The notes below the pieces were generated by a model. That model was not told where the DNA came from, did not search any database, and was given only the letters and a program-made list of their open reading frames with translations. The translations under genes and the position numbers were made by a program. This document shows positions 1 through 8,344 of a stretch of 64,000 nucleotides of DNA, piece after piece (position 1 is the first letter of the stretch; each line of letters opens with the position of its first letter). The stretch comes from Sphingopyxis sp. KK2 (GTDB taxonomy: Bacteria; Pseudomonadota; Alphaproteobacteria; Sphingomonadales; Sphingomonadaceae): positions 1 to 64,000 of the forward strand of contig NZ_LYVN01000002.1 of assembly GCF_001990265.1 (NCBI RefSeq), written 5' to 3'.

Positions 1-1
1 C

Positions 2-511
2 GCGGGCGGCAAGCCGATGGCCGACGTGCTGCGCGCGCGGCTGGAGAAATTGAGCTGCGATTTCGACCTCAAGGACAATTATTTCGCCTGGCAGGCGTTC
101 GGGCGCGGCTATGGGCGCGGTGCCGACGCGCCGCTGCCGCCCTATCTGCAAGCCGCCAATTATGCGGCGGTCCAGACGCGCGCCGGGCGGGTGACGATGC
201 TCCATGCGAATATGACCGACATGCTCGCCGCGGCCGGGGATGAAAGCTTCGATCGCTATATCTTCCTCGACGCGCAGGATTGGATGACCGACGCGCAATT
301 GCTCGCGCTGTGGACCGAGGTTACACGCACCGCGCGGCCGGATGCGCGCGTGCTGTTTCGTACCGCCGCCGAGCCGAGCCTGCTGCCCGGGCGCCTGCCG
401 GCGGCGTTGCTCGATCGCTGGGACTATCGCGCGGTGGATTCGCTCGGCTTCACCCGGCGCGACCGCTCGGCGATCTATGGCGGGGTCCATCTCTATGTCC
501 TGAAGCGCTGA
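2..511 (+). CDS. btaA: BtaA, C-terminal part (AdoMet:diacylglycerol 3-amino-3-carboxypropyltransferase)
   Basis: The frame is open at the left edge of the window, so only the last ~169 residues are present and the start lies outside. The protein resembles the C-terminal half of the DUF3419/BtaA family, which transfers the 3-amino-3-carboxypropyl group of AdoMet to diacylglycerol, the first step of the betaine lipid DGTS. Visible parts are a segment FDRYIFLDAQDWM of Rossmann type and a C-terminal YGGVHLYVLKR. The next gene, 3 bases on, is a BtaB-like methyltransferase, which is the usual btaAB order and strongly supports the call. The internal ATG at 17 is not the start, because the frame continues upstream of it. 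Confidence 0.8.
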   Translation, partial: AGGKPMADVLRARLEKLSCDFDLKDNYFAWQAFGRGYGRGADAPLPPYLQAANYAAVQTRAGRVTMLHANMTDMLAAAGDESFDRYIFLDAQDWMTDAQLLALWTEVTRTARPDARVLFRTAAEPSLLPGRLPAALLDRWDYRAVDSLGFTRRDRSAIYGGVHLYVLKR

Positions 512-514
512 GCC

Positions 515-1177
515 ATGGCCGGGGGGGAGGGCCATGCCGCGCTGATGGACGGGGTGTATCGCGGCCAGCGGCACATCTATGACCTGACGCGCAAATATTA
601 TCTACTGGGGCGCGACCGCATGATCGACGAGCTGCAGCCGCCGGTCGGCGGCCATGTGCTCGAGGTCGGATGCGGGACCGGGCGCAACCTGATCGCGGCG
701 GCGCGCAGCTGGCCAGGCGCGCATTTCTATGGGATCGACATCTCGAACGAGATGCTCAAGAGCGCGCGCGCGGCGATCGCCAAGGCGGGTCTTTCGCGGC
801 GGGTGACGGTGGCGCAAGGCGATGCGACCGATTTCGATGCGCAGGCGCTGTTCCGCGTCGGCAATTTCGATCGCATTTTTCAAAGCTATACCTTGTCGAT
901 GATTCCCGACTGGCAGGGCGCGATGCGCGAGGCGGTGCGCCATTTGGCGAGTAACGGCGCGCTGCATATCGTCGATTTCGGTCAGCAGGAGGCGATGCCC
1001 GACTGGTTCCGTGCGGGGCTGTTCGGCTGGCTCGCGCGCTTCCATGTCGCGCCGCGCGCGATGCTGCCCGAGGCGGCGCGCGAGATTGCGAGCGATATCG
1101 GTGCGCGCATGACCTTGGTGCGCCTTTATCGCGGCTATGCCTGGTCGGTGCGGATCGACAAGGGGCTGCGCCGCTAA
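515..1177 (+). CDS. btaB: BtaB, betaine-lipid headgroup N-methyltransferase
   Basis: A 220-residue class I AdoMet-dependent methyltransferase. The AdoMet-binding motif LEVGCGTGRNL lies at about residues 49-59, followed by an acidic loop (GIDISNEM, ~77-84) and a YTLSMIPDW segment typical of the BtaB/UbiE-like group. In the known pathway BtaB methylates the homoserine headgroup made by BtaA three times to give DGTS, replacing phospholipid in the membrane, often under phosphate limitation. The start at 515 lies 3 bases after the btaA stop, so the two are one transcription unit. No Pho box can be judged because the promoter is outside the window. Confidence 0.82.
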   Translation: MAGGEGHAALMDGVYRGQRHIYDLTRKYYLLGRDRMIDELQPPVGGHVLEVGCGTGRNLIAAARSWPGAHFYGIDISNEMLKSARAAIAKAGLSRRVTVAQGDATDFDAQALFRVGNFDRIFQSYTLSMIPDWQGAMREAVRHLASNGALHIVDFGQQEAMPDWFRAGLFGWLARFHVAPRAMLPEAAREIASDIGARMTLVRLYRGYAWSVRIDKGLRR

Positions 1178-1227
1178 GCCGCTTGCCAAGCGGCCTCGCA
1201 CCTGCTCCCTTGGCTGCGGAGGGGCTG

Positions 1228-1821
1228 ATGAACGAGACGATCGTGGCGGCGACGCGCGCCGACAGGCCGGAAATTGTCGAAACGCTGGCGCAGGCGTTCC
1301 AGACCGATCCGGCGCTGTCGTGGATATTGCCCGATCCCGACCATCGCGCGCGGGCGCTGCGCGGGCTGTTTCGGGTGCTGGTGCCCGCCGACATGCGCGC
1401 GGGTGTCGCGCTGCGCTCGGCAAGCGATGCGTCGGCGGCGCTGTGGCGCGCGCCCGGGCAGGCGCATAGCGGGACGCTGGAATTCCTGCGGACGGTCGTG
1501 CCGCTCGTCGCGACCTTCGGCACCGCGCTGCCGCGCGGACTCAAGGTGCAGGACGGCATCGACCGGCACCGGCCCAAGGGGCGCTTCTGGTATCTCCATT
1601 ATGTCGGCGTGCGGCCCGGGCATCAGGGGAAGGGCCATGGCGGACGGATCATCCGGGCGCAGACGGCGGTCGCCGATAACCAAGGGCTGCCGTGCTGGCT
1701 CGAAACCGCGACGCCCGAGAATGTGCCGCTTTACGAGCGGCTGGGCTTCGTCACCCAGGTCGAATGGGACGTGCCGGGCGGCGGCCCGCATTTCTGGGGG
1801 ATGATGCGGCCGGCGGCCTAG
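1228..1821 (+). CDS. GNAT-family N-acetyltransferase
   Basis: A 197-residue protein of the GNAT fold. The acetyl-CoA binding loop is VRPGHQGKGHGG near residue 130, followed by an amphipathic helix and a C-terminal ENVPLYERLGF segment that is typical of the family. I chose ATG at 1228 because GGAGGGG stands just upstream; a TTG at 1183 in the same frame has no such site. It follows btaB by 50 bases and may be cotranscribed, but nothing shows its substrate. Its last 4 bases overlap the stop of the convergent nitroreductase gene. Confidence 0.75.
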   Translation: MNETIVAATRADRPEIVETLAQAFQTDPALSWILPDPDHRARALRGLFRVLVPADMRAGVALRSASDASAALWRAPGQAHSGTLEFLRTVVPLVATFGTALPRGLKVQDGIDRHRPKGRFWYLHYVGVRPGHQGKGHGGRIIRAQTAVADNQGLPCWLETATPENVPLYERLGFVTQVEWDVPGGGPHFWGMMRPAA

Positions 1822-2507
1822 TCGTCGAAGCCGACGAAACGCACCGCTTCGGCGACGCTCTTGCGGTTCGACACCACGGCGTTGGCGGGGAAGTCGTCTT
1901 CGGGCCAGCCCAGCGCGACGCAGATCATGATGACCTGGTCGTCGGGGATCTGCGCATGTTCGCGCACCACCGGCGACTGCATGATGCCCTGGCTGTTGAT
2001 GACGCAGCCGAGGCCGCGCGACCAGGCGGCGTTGACCAGCGCATTAGTCACCGCCCCGCAGTCGAAGGGCGCGATGTCGCTGCCGAGCAGCACGCGGTCA
2101 TAGGTGACGACGATGCTGACCGGCGCGTCGAACTGGCGAAAACCGCGCAGCACCCAGTCCTGCCGCGCGTCCTTGTCGTCGCGCGCGATGCCCATCGCGC
2201 CAAACAATTGCTTGGCGATCTCGATCTGGCGCGCGCGATGGTCGTCGGCGATGCCGTCGAAGCGGCGGAACTCGCGGCTGTCGGGCTTGCCGGCAAGAAT
2301 GCCCTCGGTATTGCCGCGGCGGATCGCGTCGAGCGCATCGCCGGTGACGACCGAGAAATTCCAGCACTGGTTGTTGAACGACGAGGGTGCGCGCATCGCG
2401 ACCTCGAGGATCTCGGCGATCAGTGCTTTGGGAACGGGCTTGTCGAGGAAGCCGCGAATGCTGCGGCGTCCCCGGACAACCTCGTCGAAACCCGGTGCGC
2501 TGCTCAC
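1818..2507 (-). CDS. nitroreductase family protein
   Basis: A 229-residue FMN-dependent nitroreductase-fold protein. The N-terminal [13 protein letters not shown] motif and [12 protein letters not shown] are the usual FMN phosphate and ring contacts, and [10 protein letters not shown] near the C-terminus matches the family's conserved GYP-like turn. Members reduce nitroaromatics, quinones or enones with NAD(P)H; the substrate here is unknown. It starts with GTG at 2507, and this GTGA overlaps the hemA stop, so translation is coupled to hemA. That pairing could reflect a flavin or tetrapyrrole-linked role, but this is inference. Confidence 0.78.
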   Translation of the reverse strand: MSSAPGFDEVVRGRRSIRGFLDKPVPKALIAEILEVAMRAPSSFNNQCWNFSVVTGDALDAIRRGNTEGILAGKPDSREFRRFDGIADDHRARQIEIAKQLFGAMGIARDDKDARQDWVLRGFRQFDAPVSIVVTYDRVLLGSDIAPFDCGAVTNALVNAAWSRGLGCVINSQGIMQSPVVREHAQIPDDQVIMICVALGWPEDDFPANAVVSNRKSVAEAVRFVGFDD

Positions 2508-3718
2508 GCCGCCTTGCGCAGCTCGAGACGGTCCCAGATTTCGGCCAGCGCCTCGGTCAGCTCGCGCATCATCGCTTCGTCATGCGCCGGGCCCGGGGTG
2601 AAGCGCAGGCGTTCGGTGCCGCGCGGCACGGTCGGGAAATTGATCGGCTGCACATAGACGCCATATTCGGCGAGCAGGATGTCGCTGATCTTCTTCGCGC
2701 GCACCGGATCGCCGACCATCAGCGGCACGATGTGCGTCGTCGAGTCCATGACCGGCAGGCCGGCGTCGCGGAAGCTCTGCTTCAGATAGGCGGCCGCGGC
2801 CTGCTGCGCGTCGCGCTCGACGCTCGATTCCTTCAGGTGGCGCACGCTGGCGAGCACGCCCGCGACGAGCACCGGCGACAGGCTGGTCGTGAAGATGAAG
2901 CCCGGCGCGTAAGAGCGGATCACGTCGATGATGTTCTTGTCGGCGGCGATATAGCCGCCCATCACGCCGAACGCCTTGCCGAGCGTGCCTTCGATGATCG
3001 TCACGCGGCTCGCGGCTTCGTCGCGGTCGGTGATGCCGCCGCCGCGCGGGCCGTACATCCCGACGGCATGGACTTCGTCACAATAGGTCAGCGCGTTATA
3101 TTTGTCGGCAAGGTCGCAGATCGCGTGGATCGGGGCGACGTCGCCGTCCATCGAATAGACGCTTTCGAATGCGATCAGCTTGGCGGCTTCGGGGTCGTCC
3201 TGCGCCATCAATTCTTCGAGATGCGCGAGGTCGTTGTGGCGCCACACGCGCTTTTCGCAGCCCGAATTGCGGATGCCCGCGATCATCGACGCGTGGTTGA
3301 GTTCGTCCGAATAGATGATGCAGTTCGGAAGCAGCTTGCCGAGCGTGCCGAGCGTCGCTTCGTTCGAGATATAGCCCGAGGTGAAGAGCAGCGCGCCTTC
3401 CTTGCCGTGGAGGTCGGCGAGTTCGGCTTCGAGGTCGACATGGTAATGCGTATTGCCGCCGATGTTGCGCGTGCCGCCCGAGCCGGCGCCGACGTCGTGC
3501 AGCGCCTCTTCCATCGCGGCGACGACCTTGGGGTGCTGGCCCATGGCGAGATAGTCGTTCGAGCACCAGACGGTGATCGGCTTTGGCCCGTTGTGGCCGG
3601 CAAAGCAGCGCGCGTTCGGGAAAGCGCCCTTGTTGCGCAGGATATCGATGAAGACGCGGTAGCGCCCCTCTTCGTGCAGCCGATCGATGGCGCGTGCGAA
3701 AATATCGTTATAGTTCAC
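2504..3718 (-). CDS. hemA: 5-aminolevulinate synthase
   Basis: A 404-residue pyridoxal-phosphate enzyme that condenses glycine with succinyl-CoA to 5-aminolevulinate, the first step of tetrapyrrole synthesis by the Shemin pathway used in alphaproteobacteria. The PLP lysine is K248 in EGTLGKAFG, the same number as in Rhodobacter ALAS. Other conserved parts are [11 protein letters not shown] (~79-89), YCDEVHAVG (~212-220) and the C-terminal [10 protein letters not shown]. Length is normal. The start codon is GTG at 3718, with GGGGCTGAG upstream. Its stop overlaps the nitroreductase start by 4 bases. Succinyl-CoA supply links it loosely to the methylmalonyl-CoA module at 22.6-33.5 kb. Confidence 0.95.
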   Translation of the reverse strand: MNYNDIFARAIDRLHEEGRYRVFIDILRNKGAFPNARCFAGHNGPKPITVWCSNDYLAMGQHPKVVAAMEEALHDVGAGSGGTRNIGGNTHYHVDLEAELADLHGKEGALLFTSGYISNEATLGTLGKLLPNCIIYSDELNHASMIAGIRNSGCEKRVWRHNDLAHLEELMAQDDPEAAKLIAFESVYSMDGDVAPIHAICDLADKYNALTYCDEVHAVGMYGPRGGGITDRDEAASRVTIIEGTLGKAFGVMGGYIAADKNIIDVIRSYAPGFIFTTSLSPVLVAGVLASVRHLKESSVERDAQQAAAAYLKQSFRDAGLPVMDSTTHIVPLMVGDPVRAKKISDILLAEYGVYVQPINFPTVPRGTERLRFTPGPAHDEAMMRELTEALAEIWDRLELRKAA

Positions 3719-3866
3719 GTCTCAGCCCCGCAGTCAGGTGCCAATCCAGGCTTGTGGCGCCGCTCCCTCCAGCGGCTATTAACAGCGGGGCCAATAACGC
3801 CGAAAGTCCCCGAAAGCCAGTGCGAACGATTCGCAACTTGTGCGGAAAATCAGTGTGATCGAGGCG

Positions 3867-4673
3867 TCAGATCAGTTCGATGCGATCGAGGCCATAGGGG
3901 GCCAGGATCGCCAGCGGCGGCGGCGGGCGATCGTCGCTGCGCGTGAACACTGCGATGCCCGGCGCTGCCGCTTGTGGCCAAGGTTGACCATCGGTGAGGT
4001 AAGCGATGCGGCGCGCGATGCCCTCGGCGCCGTCGATCAGGCGGACTTCGGGACCCACTTCGGCCTGCAATTCGTCGGCGAGCAGCGGGAAGTGGGTGCA
4101 GGCGAGGACGACGACGTCGAGCCGGTCGCCGCCCGGCTGGTCGCGTAGCCCGGCGATGGCGCGCGCGATCACCGCCGGATCGACGGGCTCGCCGCGCAGC
4201 TTGGCCTCGGCGCCGGTGACGAGACCGGGGCTGCCGTGGCGCAGCACGGTCTTGCCTGCGGCGAAGCGTGCGGAGAGGTCGTCGACATAGGGCTGGCGCA
4301 CCGTCGCCTCGGTGCCGAGCACGCCGATGACGCCGGTCCTGGTGAGTTCGGCGGCGGGTTTGATCGCCGGCACAGTGCCGACGATCGGCAGGTCGAGCGC
4401 GGCGCGGACGTGCGTCAGGGCGATCGTCGAGGCGGTGTTGCACGCGATCACCGCGAGCCGCGGCTGGTAACGCTCGACGAGCCGGCCGAGCAGCGCGGGC
4501 ACGCGTGCGGCCAGTTCGGCCTCGCTCTTCTGGCCATAGGGCAGGCCCGCATAGTCGGCGGCATAGACAATCGGCGCGGTCGGCAGCAGCGCGCGGGTCG
4601 GCCCGAGTACGGTGAGCCCGCCGAGGCCGGAGTCGAAGAAAAGGATCGGGGCGTCGGCGTTCGGGGTTGGCAT
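3867..4673 (-). CDS. murI: glutamate racemase
   Basis: A 268-residue cofactor-independent racemase that supplies D-glutamate for peptidoglycan. The two catalytic cysteines are visible: C78 in VIACNTAST and C192 in LACTHFPLL; the N-terminal FFDSGLGGLTV carries the conserved Asp-Ser pair. I prefer ATG at 4673 because the protein then begins just before the first beta strand; an in-frame ATG at 4745 would add 24 basic residues with no family counterpart. No strong Shine-Dalgarno site precedes either. It is transcribed divergently from plsY. Confidence 0.92.
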   Translation of the reverse strand: MPTPNADAPILFFDSGLGGLTVLGPTRALLPTAPIVYAADYAGLPYGQKSEAELAARVPALLGRLVERYQPRLAVIACNTASTIALTHVRAALDLPIVGTVPAIKPAAELTRTGVIGVLGTEATVRQPYVDDLSARFAAGKTVLRHGSPGLVTGAEAKLRGEPVDPAVIARAIAGLRDQPGGDRLDVVVLACTHFPLLADELQAEVGPEVRLIDGAEGIARRIAYLTDGQPWPQAAAPGIAVFTRSDDRPPPPLAILAPYGLDRIELI

Positions 4674-4809
4674 GGTGGCGCCGTAGCAGCGGCGGCGGGG
4701 CCGCTCAATGGGCGCCACGAGTTTGTCCGATTTGGCAGTCACCATGCGCGAATGCGTTGATTGCCGCGCTTAATGCCGCCACATAGGCGCAAAGGGAGCA
4801 GGGAGCCAC

Positions 4810-5412
4810 ATGACGACATATTTGCTGATCGCGGCGGGGTATCTGCTCGGATCGATCCCGTTCGGGGTGATCCTGACGCGCGCCTTTGGCGCGGGCGACC
4901 TGCGCCAGATCGGATCGGGCAATATCGGCGCGACCAATGTGCTGCGCACCGGGCGCAAGGGCCTTGCGGCGGCGACGCTGATCCTCGACGGCGCGAAGGG
5001 CGCGGCCGCGGTGCTGCTCGCGCGGCATTTCTTCCCCGAAACGGGCGATCATGGCGCGATGGTCGCGGGCGCGGCGGCGATGATCGGCCATTGCTATCCG
5101 GTCTGGCTGAAGTTCAAGGGCGGCAAGGGCGTCGCGACCTTGCTCGGCCTGTCGATCGCGCTCGCCTGGCCGATCGGGGCGATTTTCGCGGCGGTGTGGC
5201 TCGCTGCGGTGCTGTTGCTGCGCATCTCGTCGCTCGGCGGGATGCTGGGGGCGATCGCGGCGCCGGTTGCGGCGCTGGCGCTCGGCTATCCCGTTTATGC
5301 GATCGGCCTTGCGGGGCTCGCGATCATCGTGTTGTGGCGCCACCGCGAGAATATCGCGCGGCTGCGCGCCGGCACCGAGCCGCGCGTCGGCGCCAAGAAG
5401 GCGCCTGAATGA
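4810..5412 (+). CDS. plsY: acyl-phosphate:glycerol-3-phosphate acyltransferase PlsY
   Basis: A 200-residue integral inner-membrane enzyme that acylates glycerol-3-phosphate from acyl-phosphate, giving lysophosphatidic acid for phospholipid synthesis. The three cytoplasmic family motifs are seen: LLGSIPFGVIL near residue 13, GSGNIGATNVLRTGRKG at ~36-52, and LKFKGGKGVAT at ~100-110. Hydrophobic stretches fit the usual seven transmembrane segments. A GGGAGC site stands before the ATG. The stop overlaps the dprA start by ATGA, so plsY and dprA are translationally coupled. Confidence 0.95.
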   Translation: MTTYLLIAAGYLLGSIPFGVILTRAFGAGDLRQIGSGNIGATNVLRTGRKGLAAATLILDGAKGAAAVLLARHFFPETGDHGAMVAGAAAMIGHCYPVWLKFKGGKGVATLLGLSIALAWPIGAIFAAVWLAAVLLLRISSLGGMLGAIAAPVAALALGYPVYAIGLAGLAIIVLWRHRENIARLRAGTEPRVGAKKAPE

Positions 5413-6494
5413 CCGATGCCGAAAGGCTGGCGCGGCTGCGGCTCATCCGCACGCCGCATGTCGGCCCGGTCAGCTGGCACCAGCTGATGGCGCGTTTCGG
5501 GTCGGGCGAGGCGGCGCTTGCGGCACTTCCCGACCTCGTGCTGCGCGGCGGTGCGGGCCGCGCCCGCATCGCGCCGGCCGAAATCGCCGAGCGCGAGATC
5601 GAACGCGTCGCGGCGCTCGGCGCGCGGCACGTCTTCAGTGACGAGCCGGACTATTCGCCGCTGATGCGCGAGGTCGAGGGGGCGCCGCCGGTGGTCATCG
5701 TTCGCGGCGACACCGCGATGCTCCGGCGGCCGTGCGTCGCGATCGTCGGCGCGCGCAATGCCTCGGCCGTCGCGTGCCGCTTTGCGCGCCAGATGGCGGC
5801 AGACCTTGCGGCGCGCGATGTAACGGTGGTCAGCGGGCTGGCGCGCGGGGTCGACACCGCCGCGCATGTCGGAGCGCTCGGCGGGCGCACCGCCGCGGTG
5901 ATCGCGAGTGGGATCGACATCGCCTTTCCGCCCGAAAATGCCGCCTTGCAGGAAAAGCTCGGGGCCGACCAGTTGCTGATCGCCGAGCAGCCGCCGGGCA
6001 CCGAACCGCTCGCGCGTCATTTCCCGTCGCGCAACCGGATCATCGCCGGGCTGTCGCACGGGACATTGGTGATCGAGGCGGCGCCCAAATCGGGGTCGCT
6101 GATCACCGCGCGCCGCGCCGGCGACTATGGGCGCGAGGTGATGGCGGTGCCCGGATCGCCGCTCGATCCGCGCGCGCAGGGTTGCAACCTGCTGATCCGC
6201 GAGGGCGCGACCCTGATCCAGACCGTCGACGATGTGCTCGAGGCGCTCGGCCCGATCGACGCGCGCATGGTCCGCGAACCGGCACGCGCCTATGTCCCGA
6301 CGCCCGCAGTGCCCGATGCGGGGGAGGGCGAACGGCGCCATATCGTCGAACTGCTTGGCCCGACCCCGGTCGCGATCGACGAACTGGTGCGCCAGTCGGG
6401 GTGCACCGCCGCAACGGTGCAGCTGGTGTTGCTCGAACTCGAGCTGGCGGGGCGGGTCGAGCGCCATGCGGGGGCAAAGATTTCGCGGCTGTGA
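5409..6494 (+). CDS. dprA: DNA-processing protein DprA
   Basis: A 361-residue DprA/Smf protein, which loads RecA on incoming single-stranded DNA in natural transformation. The Rossmann-like core is clear: VAIVGARNAS (~112-121), VVSGLARGVDTAAH (~138-151), FPPENAALQ, FPSRNRIIAGLSHGTLVIEA (~204-223) and the CNLLIREGA segment. The C-terminal ~60 residues form a winged-helix domain, as is common outside Firmicutes. It is coupled to plsY by a 4-base overlap. Presence of dprA does not by itself prove competence. Confidence 0.93.
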   Translation: MTDAERLARLRLIRTPHVGPVSWHQLMARFGSGEAALAALPDLVLRGGAGRARIAPAEIAEREIERVAALGARHVFSDEPDYSPLMREVEGAPPVVIVRGDTAMLRRPCVAIVGARNASAVACRFARQMAADLAARDVTVVSGLARGVDTAAHVGALGGRTAAVIASGIDIAFPPENAALQEKLGADQLLIAEQPPGTEPLARHFPSRNRIIAGLSHGTLVIEAAPKSGSLITARRAGDYGREVMAVPGSPLDPRAQGCNLLIREGATLIQTVDDVLEALGPIDARMVREPARAYVPTPAVPDAGEGERRHIVELLGPTPVAIDELVRQSGCTAATVQLVLLELELAGRVERHAGAKISRL

Positions 6495-6523
6495 CGCGGC
6501 GCATAGCGGCTAACCCCAAATAA

Positions 6524-6572
6524 ATTCACGATTCATCGCGGTTCAGCCACGGTTCAGCGGTTGGTCGTGAAT
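6524..6572. promoter_or_regulatory. repeat cluster upstream of the VWA gene, possible operator
   Basis: Direct repeats GGTTCAGC stand at 6540-6547 and 6551-6558, 11 bases apart, with a weaker TTCATC one turn upstream. They lie inside an inverted pair ATTCACGA (6524-6531) and TCGTGAAT (6565-6572). Repeats one helical turn apart are typical of OmpR-type response regulators binding in tandem. The cluster ends 34 bases before the chosen start of the VWA gene. A regulatory role is inferred only from position and spacing. Confidence 0.35.
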
Positions 6573-6605
6573 CTAATGATATTGTATCACATGGCGGGGA
6601 GTTCG

Positions 6606-8240
6606 ATGATGCGAAGCCGATTTCTGACAGGCGCGACGATGATGGCCGTAGTTGCGGGCGGCCTTGCCCCCGCGCCGCTGACCATCGCTTATGCCAAGCC
6701 CGGGACCTCGCAGCTGGGCTTTTGCCGCAACGCCGACCCGTTGCCGCGCCTCGACAATGAAGCGCCTGCGCCGAAGCCGCAGGTGAACGTCAGCACCAAG
6801 ACCAAGGGCGGAGAGCGTGTGAGTAAACGTTCGGGGGCCGTTCGAGAGGAGGCGATATCGGTCGACGCTGCAGCGCCGATCTATGCGCCCGAACCGCCGA
6901 TGCCGCCTCCGCCGCCACCCCCGCCGCCGATGGCTCCGCCGCCGCCTTCCTACGAGCCGCCGCCGGTGGGGTCGACGTCGGAGGTTGTGGTGACAGGGTC
7001 GGCCCGTGCCGCATCCGATGCCGGGTCGTCGAGGATCGCCGCACCGCCGGTGCCGGGCTCGTCGAGCGACTATACCGGGCGCCCACCGGTGCCGCCGCGC
7101 CCCTATCCGCAGCCGCAGCCGCAATCGGGGCAACTGACCGCTGGCGAGCATGACGACCTGCTCAATCCCGAACTCTACGCCGCCTATGTCAATCGCACCG
7201 ATCTGGGTCAGGCGATCCGCACCTTGCCGCGCGTCGACACGATGCGCGTCGTGACGGTGAAGGTGAACGACCGCAACGGCCAGCCGATCCCCTTCGCCGA
7301 CGTCGTCGTGACCTGCAGCGACGGCAACAGCATCACCATGGCGACGCAGGCCGACGGCAGTGCGGTCTTTTTCCCCGGACTCGACCGGCTGAGCGAGCGC
7401 ATCACCGTGTCGGCGAAAAAGGCAGGGCGCAGCATCGCCGATGCGCGGCCGGTGCTCGTGTCCGATGCGCCGGGCGGGCAGGTCGTCGGGCTGACCGCCA
7501 GCCAGACGGCGACGAAGGCGACCAAGCTCGACCTGATGCTCGTCGTCGACACTACGGGCAGCATGGGCGACGAGATCCGTTATCTCCAGTCGGAGATGCG
7601 CGCGATCATCGCGTCGATCACCGCGAAGCATCGCGACCTCGATATCCGCGTCGGCTTTGTCTTCTATCGCGACATCGGCGACGAATATATCACGCGCACG
7701 GTGGTGTTCGATCGCGACATCGGCCGTGCACAAGGCACGCTGGCAGCGCAATATGCGACCGGCGGCGGCGATTATCCCGAGGCGATGGACCAGGCGCTGA
7801 TCCGCGCGGTCGGGCAGGAATGGCGCCCCGACGCGGTGAAATCGCTGCTGCTCGTCGCCGACGCGCCGCCGCATAACGATCTGTTCGGACGCACCTGGCA
7901 GGCGGCCGAGGCGGCGCGCGCCAAGCGCATCCATATCACCCCGGTTGCCGCTTCGGGCGTCGCCGACGAGGCGGAATATGCGATGCGCGCGATGGCCGCA
8001 GCGACCCAGTCGCGCTATCTGTTCCTGACCGACGACAGCGGCATCGGCAATGCGCATGCGGCGCCGGCGATCGACTGCTATCTCGTCACGCGGCTCGACG
8101 CGCTCGTCCGCCGGGTGGTCGACAGCCAGATCAGCGGCCGCCGCATCGAGCCCGAGGACAGCGAGGTCATCCGCAGCGTGGGCAATTACGATGCGGGCAA
8201 ATGCATATTGCCCGCCGACTTCAAATGGCAGGATTCATAA
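6606..8240 (+). CDS. exported von Willebrand factor A domain protein with proline-rich linker
   Basis: A 544-residue protein of unknown function. Residues 1-29 form a signal peptide (basic start, hydrophobic core, cleavage near AYA). A proline-rich stretch follows at about 92-122, then EVVVTGSA at ~126-133, which looks like the TonB box of TonB-dependent receptors. After a second Pro/Gln-rich linker comes a small beta-sandwich-like region (~215-300, VTVKVNDRNGQPIPFADVVVTC), and then a VWA domain with the MIDAS motif DTTGSMGDE beginning at D315. I start at ATG 6606, behind GGGGAG; in-frame TTG 6561 and ATG 6591 are alternatives. It probably binds metal and a protein partner in the periplasm or at the outer membrane. 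Confidence 0.75.
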   Translation: MMRSRFLTGATMMAVVAGGLAPAPLTIAYAKPGTSQLGFCRNADPLPRLDNEAPAPKPQVNVSTKTKGGERVSKRSGAVREEAISVDAAAPIYAPEPPMPPPPPPPPPMAPPPPSYEPPPVGSTSEVVVTGSARAASDAGSSRIAAPPVPGSSSDYTGRPPVPPRPYPQPQPQSGQLTAGEHDDLLNPELYAAYVNRTDLGQAIRTLPRVDTMRVVTVKVNDRNGQPIPFADVVVTCSDGNSITMATQADGSAVFFPGLDRLSERITVSAKKAGRSIADARPVLVSDAPGGQVVGLTASQTATKATKLDLMLVVDTTGSMGDEIRYLQSEMRAIIASITAKHRDLDIRVGFVFYRDIGDEYITRTVVFDRDIGRAQGTLAAQYATGGGDYPEAMDQALIRAVGQEWRPDAVKSLLLVADAPPHNDLFGRTWQAAEAARAKRIHITPVAASGVADEAEYAMRAMAAATQSRYLFLTDDSGIGNAHAAPAIDCYLVTRLDALVRRVVDSQISGRRIEPEDSEVIRSVGNYDAGKCILPADFKWQDS

Positions 8241-8251
8241 GCCGTTGACTT

Positions 8252-8278
8252 GCCCCCGCATCTGTTCGATGCGGGGGC
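8252..8278 (+). terminator. stem-loop after the VWA gene
   Basis: An 11-base perfect GC-rich stem (8252-8262 with 8268-8278) and a 5-base loop stand 11 bases after the VWA stop. There is no T-run, so it may be a 3-prime stabilising hairpin or partial terminator and not a classical terminator. Confidence 0.45.
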
Positions 8279-8344
8279 CATGGGTCGCTTCGGGGATCCC
8301 CAGCCGCCGGTTTTATCCGGCCGCCGGGGTCGGAGGAAAGATCC

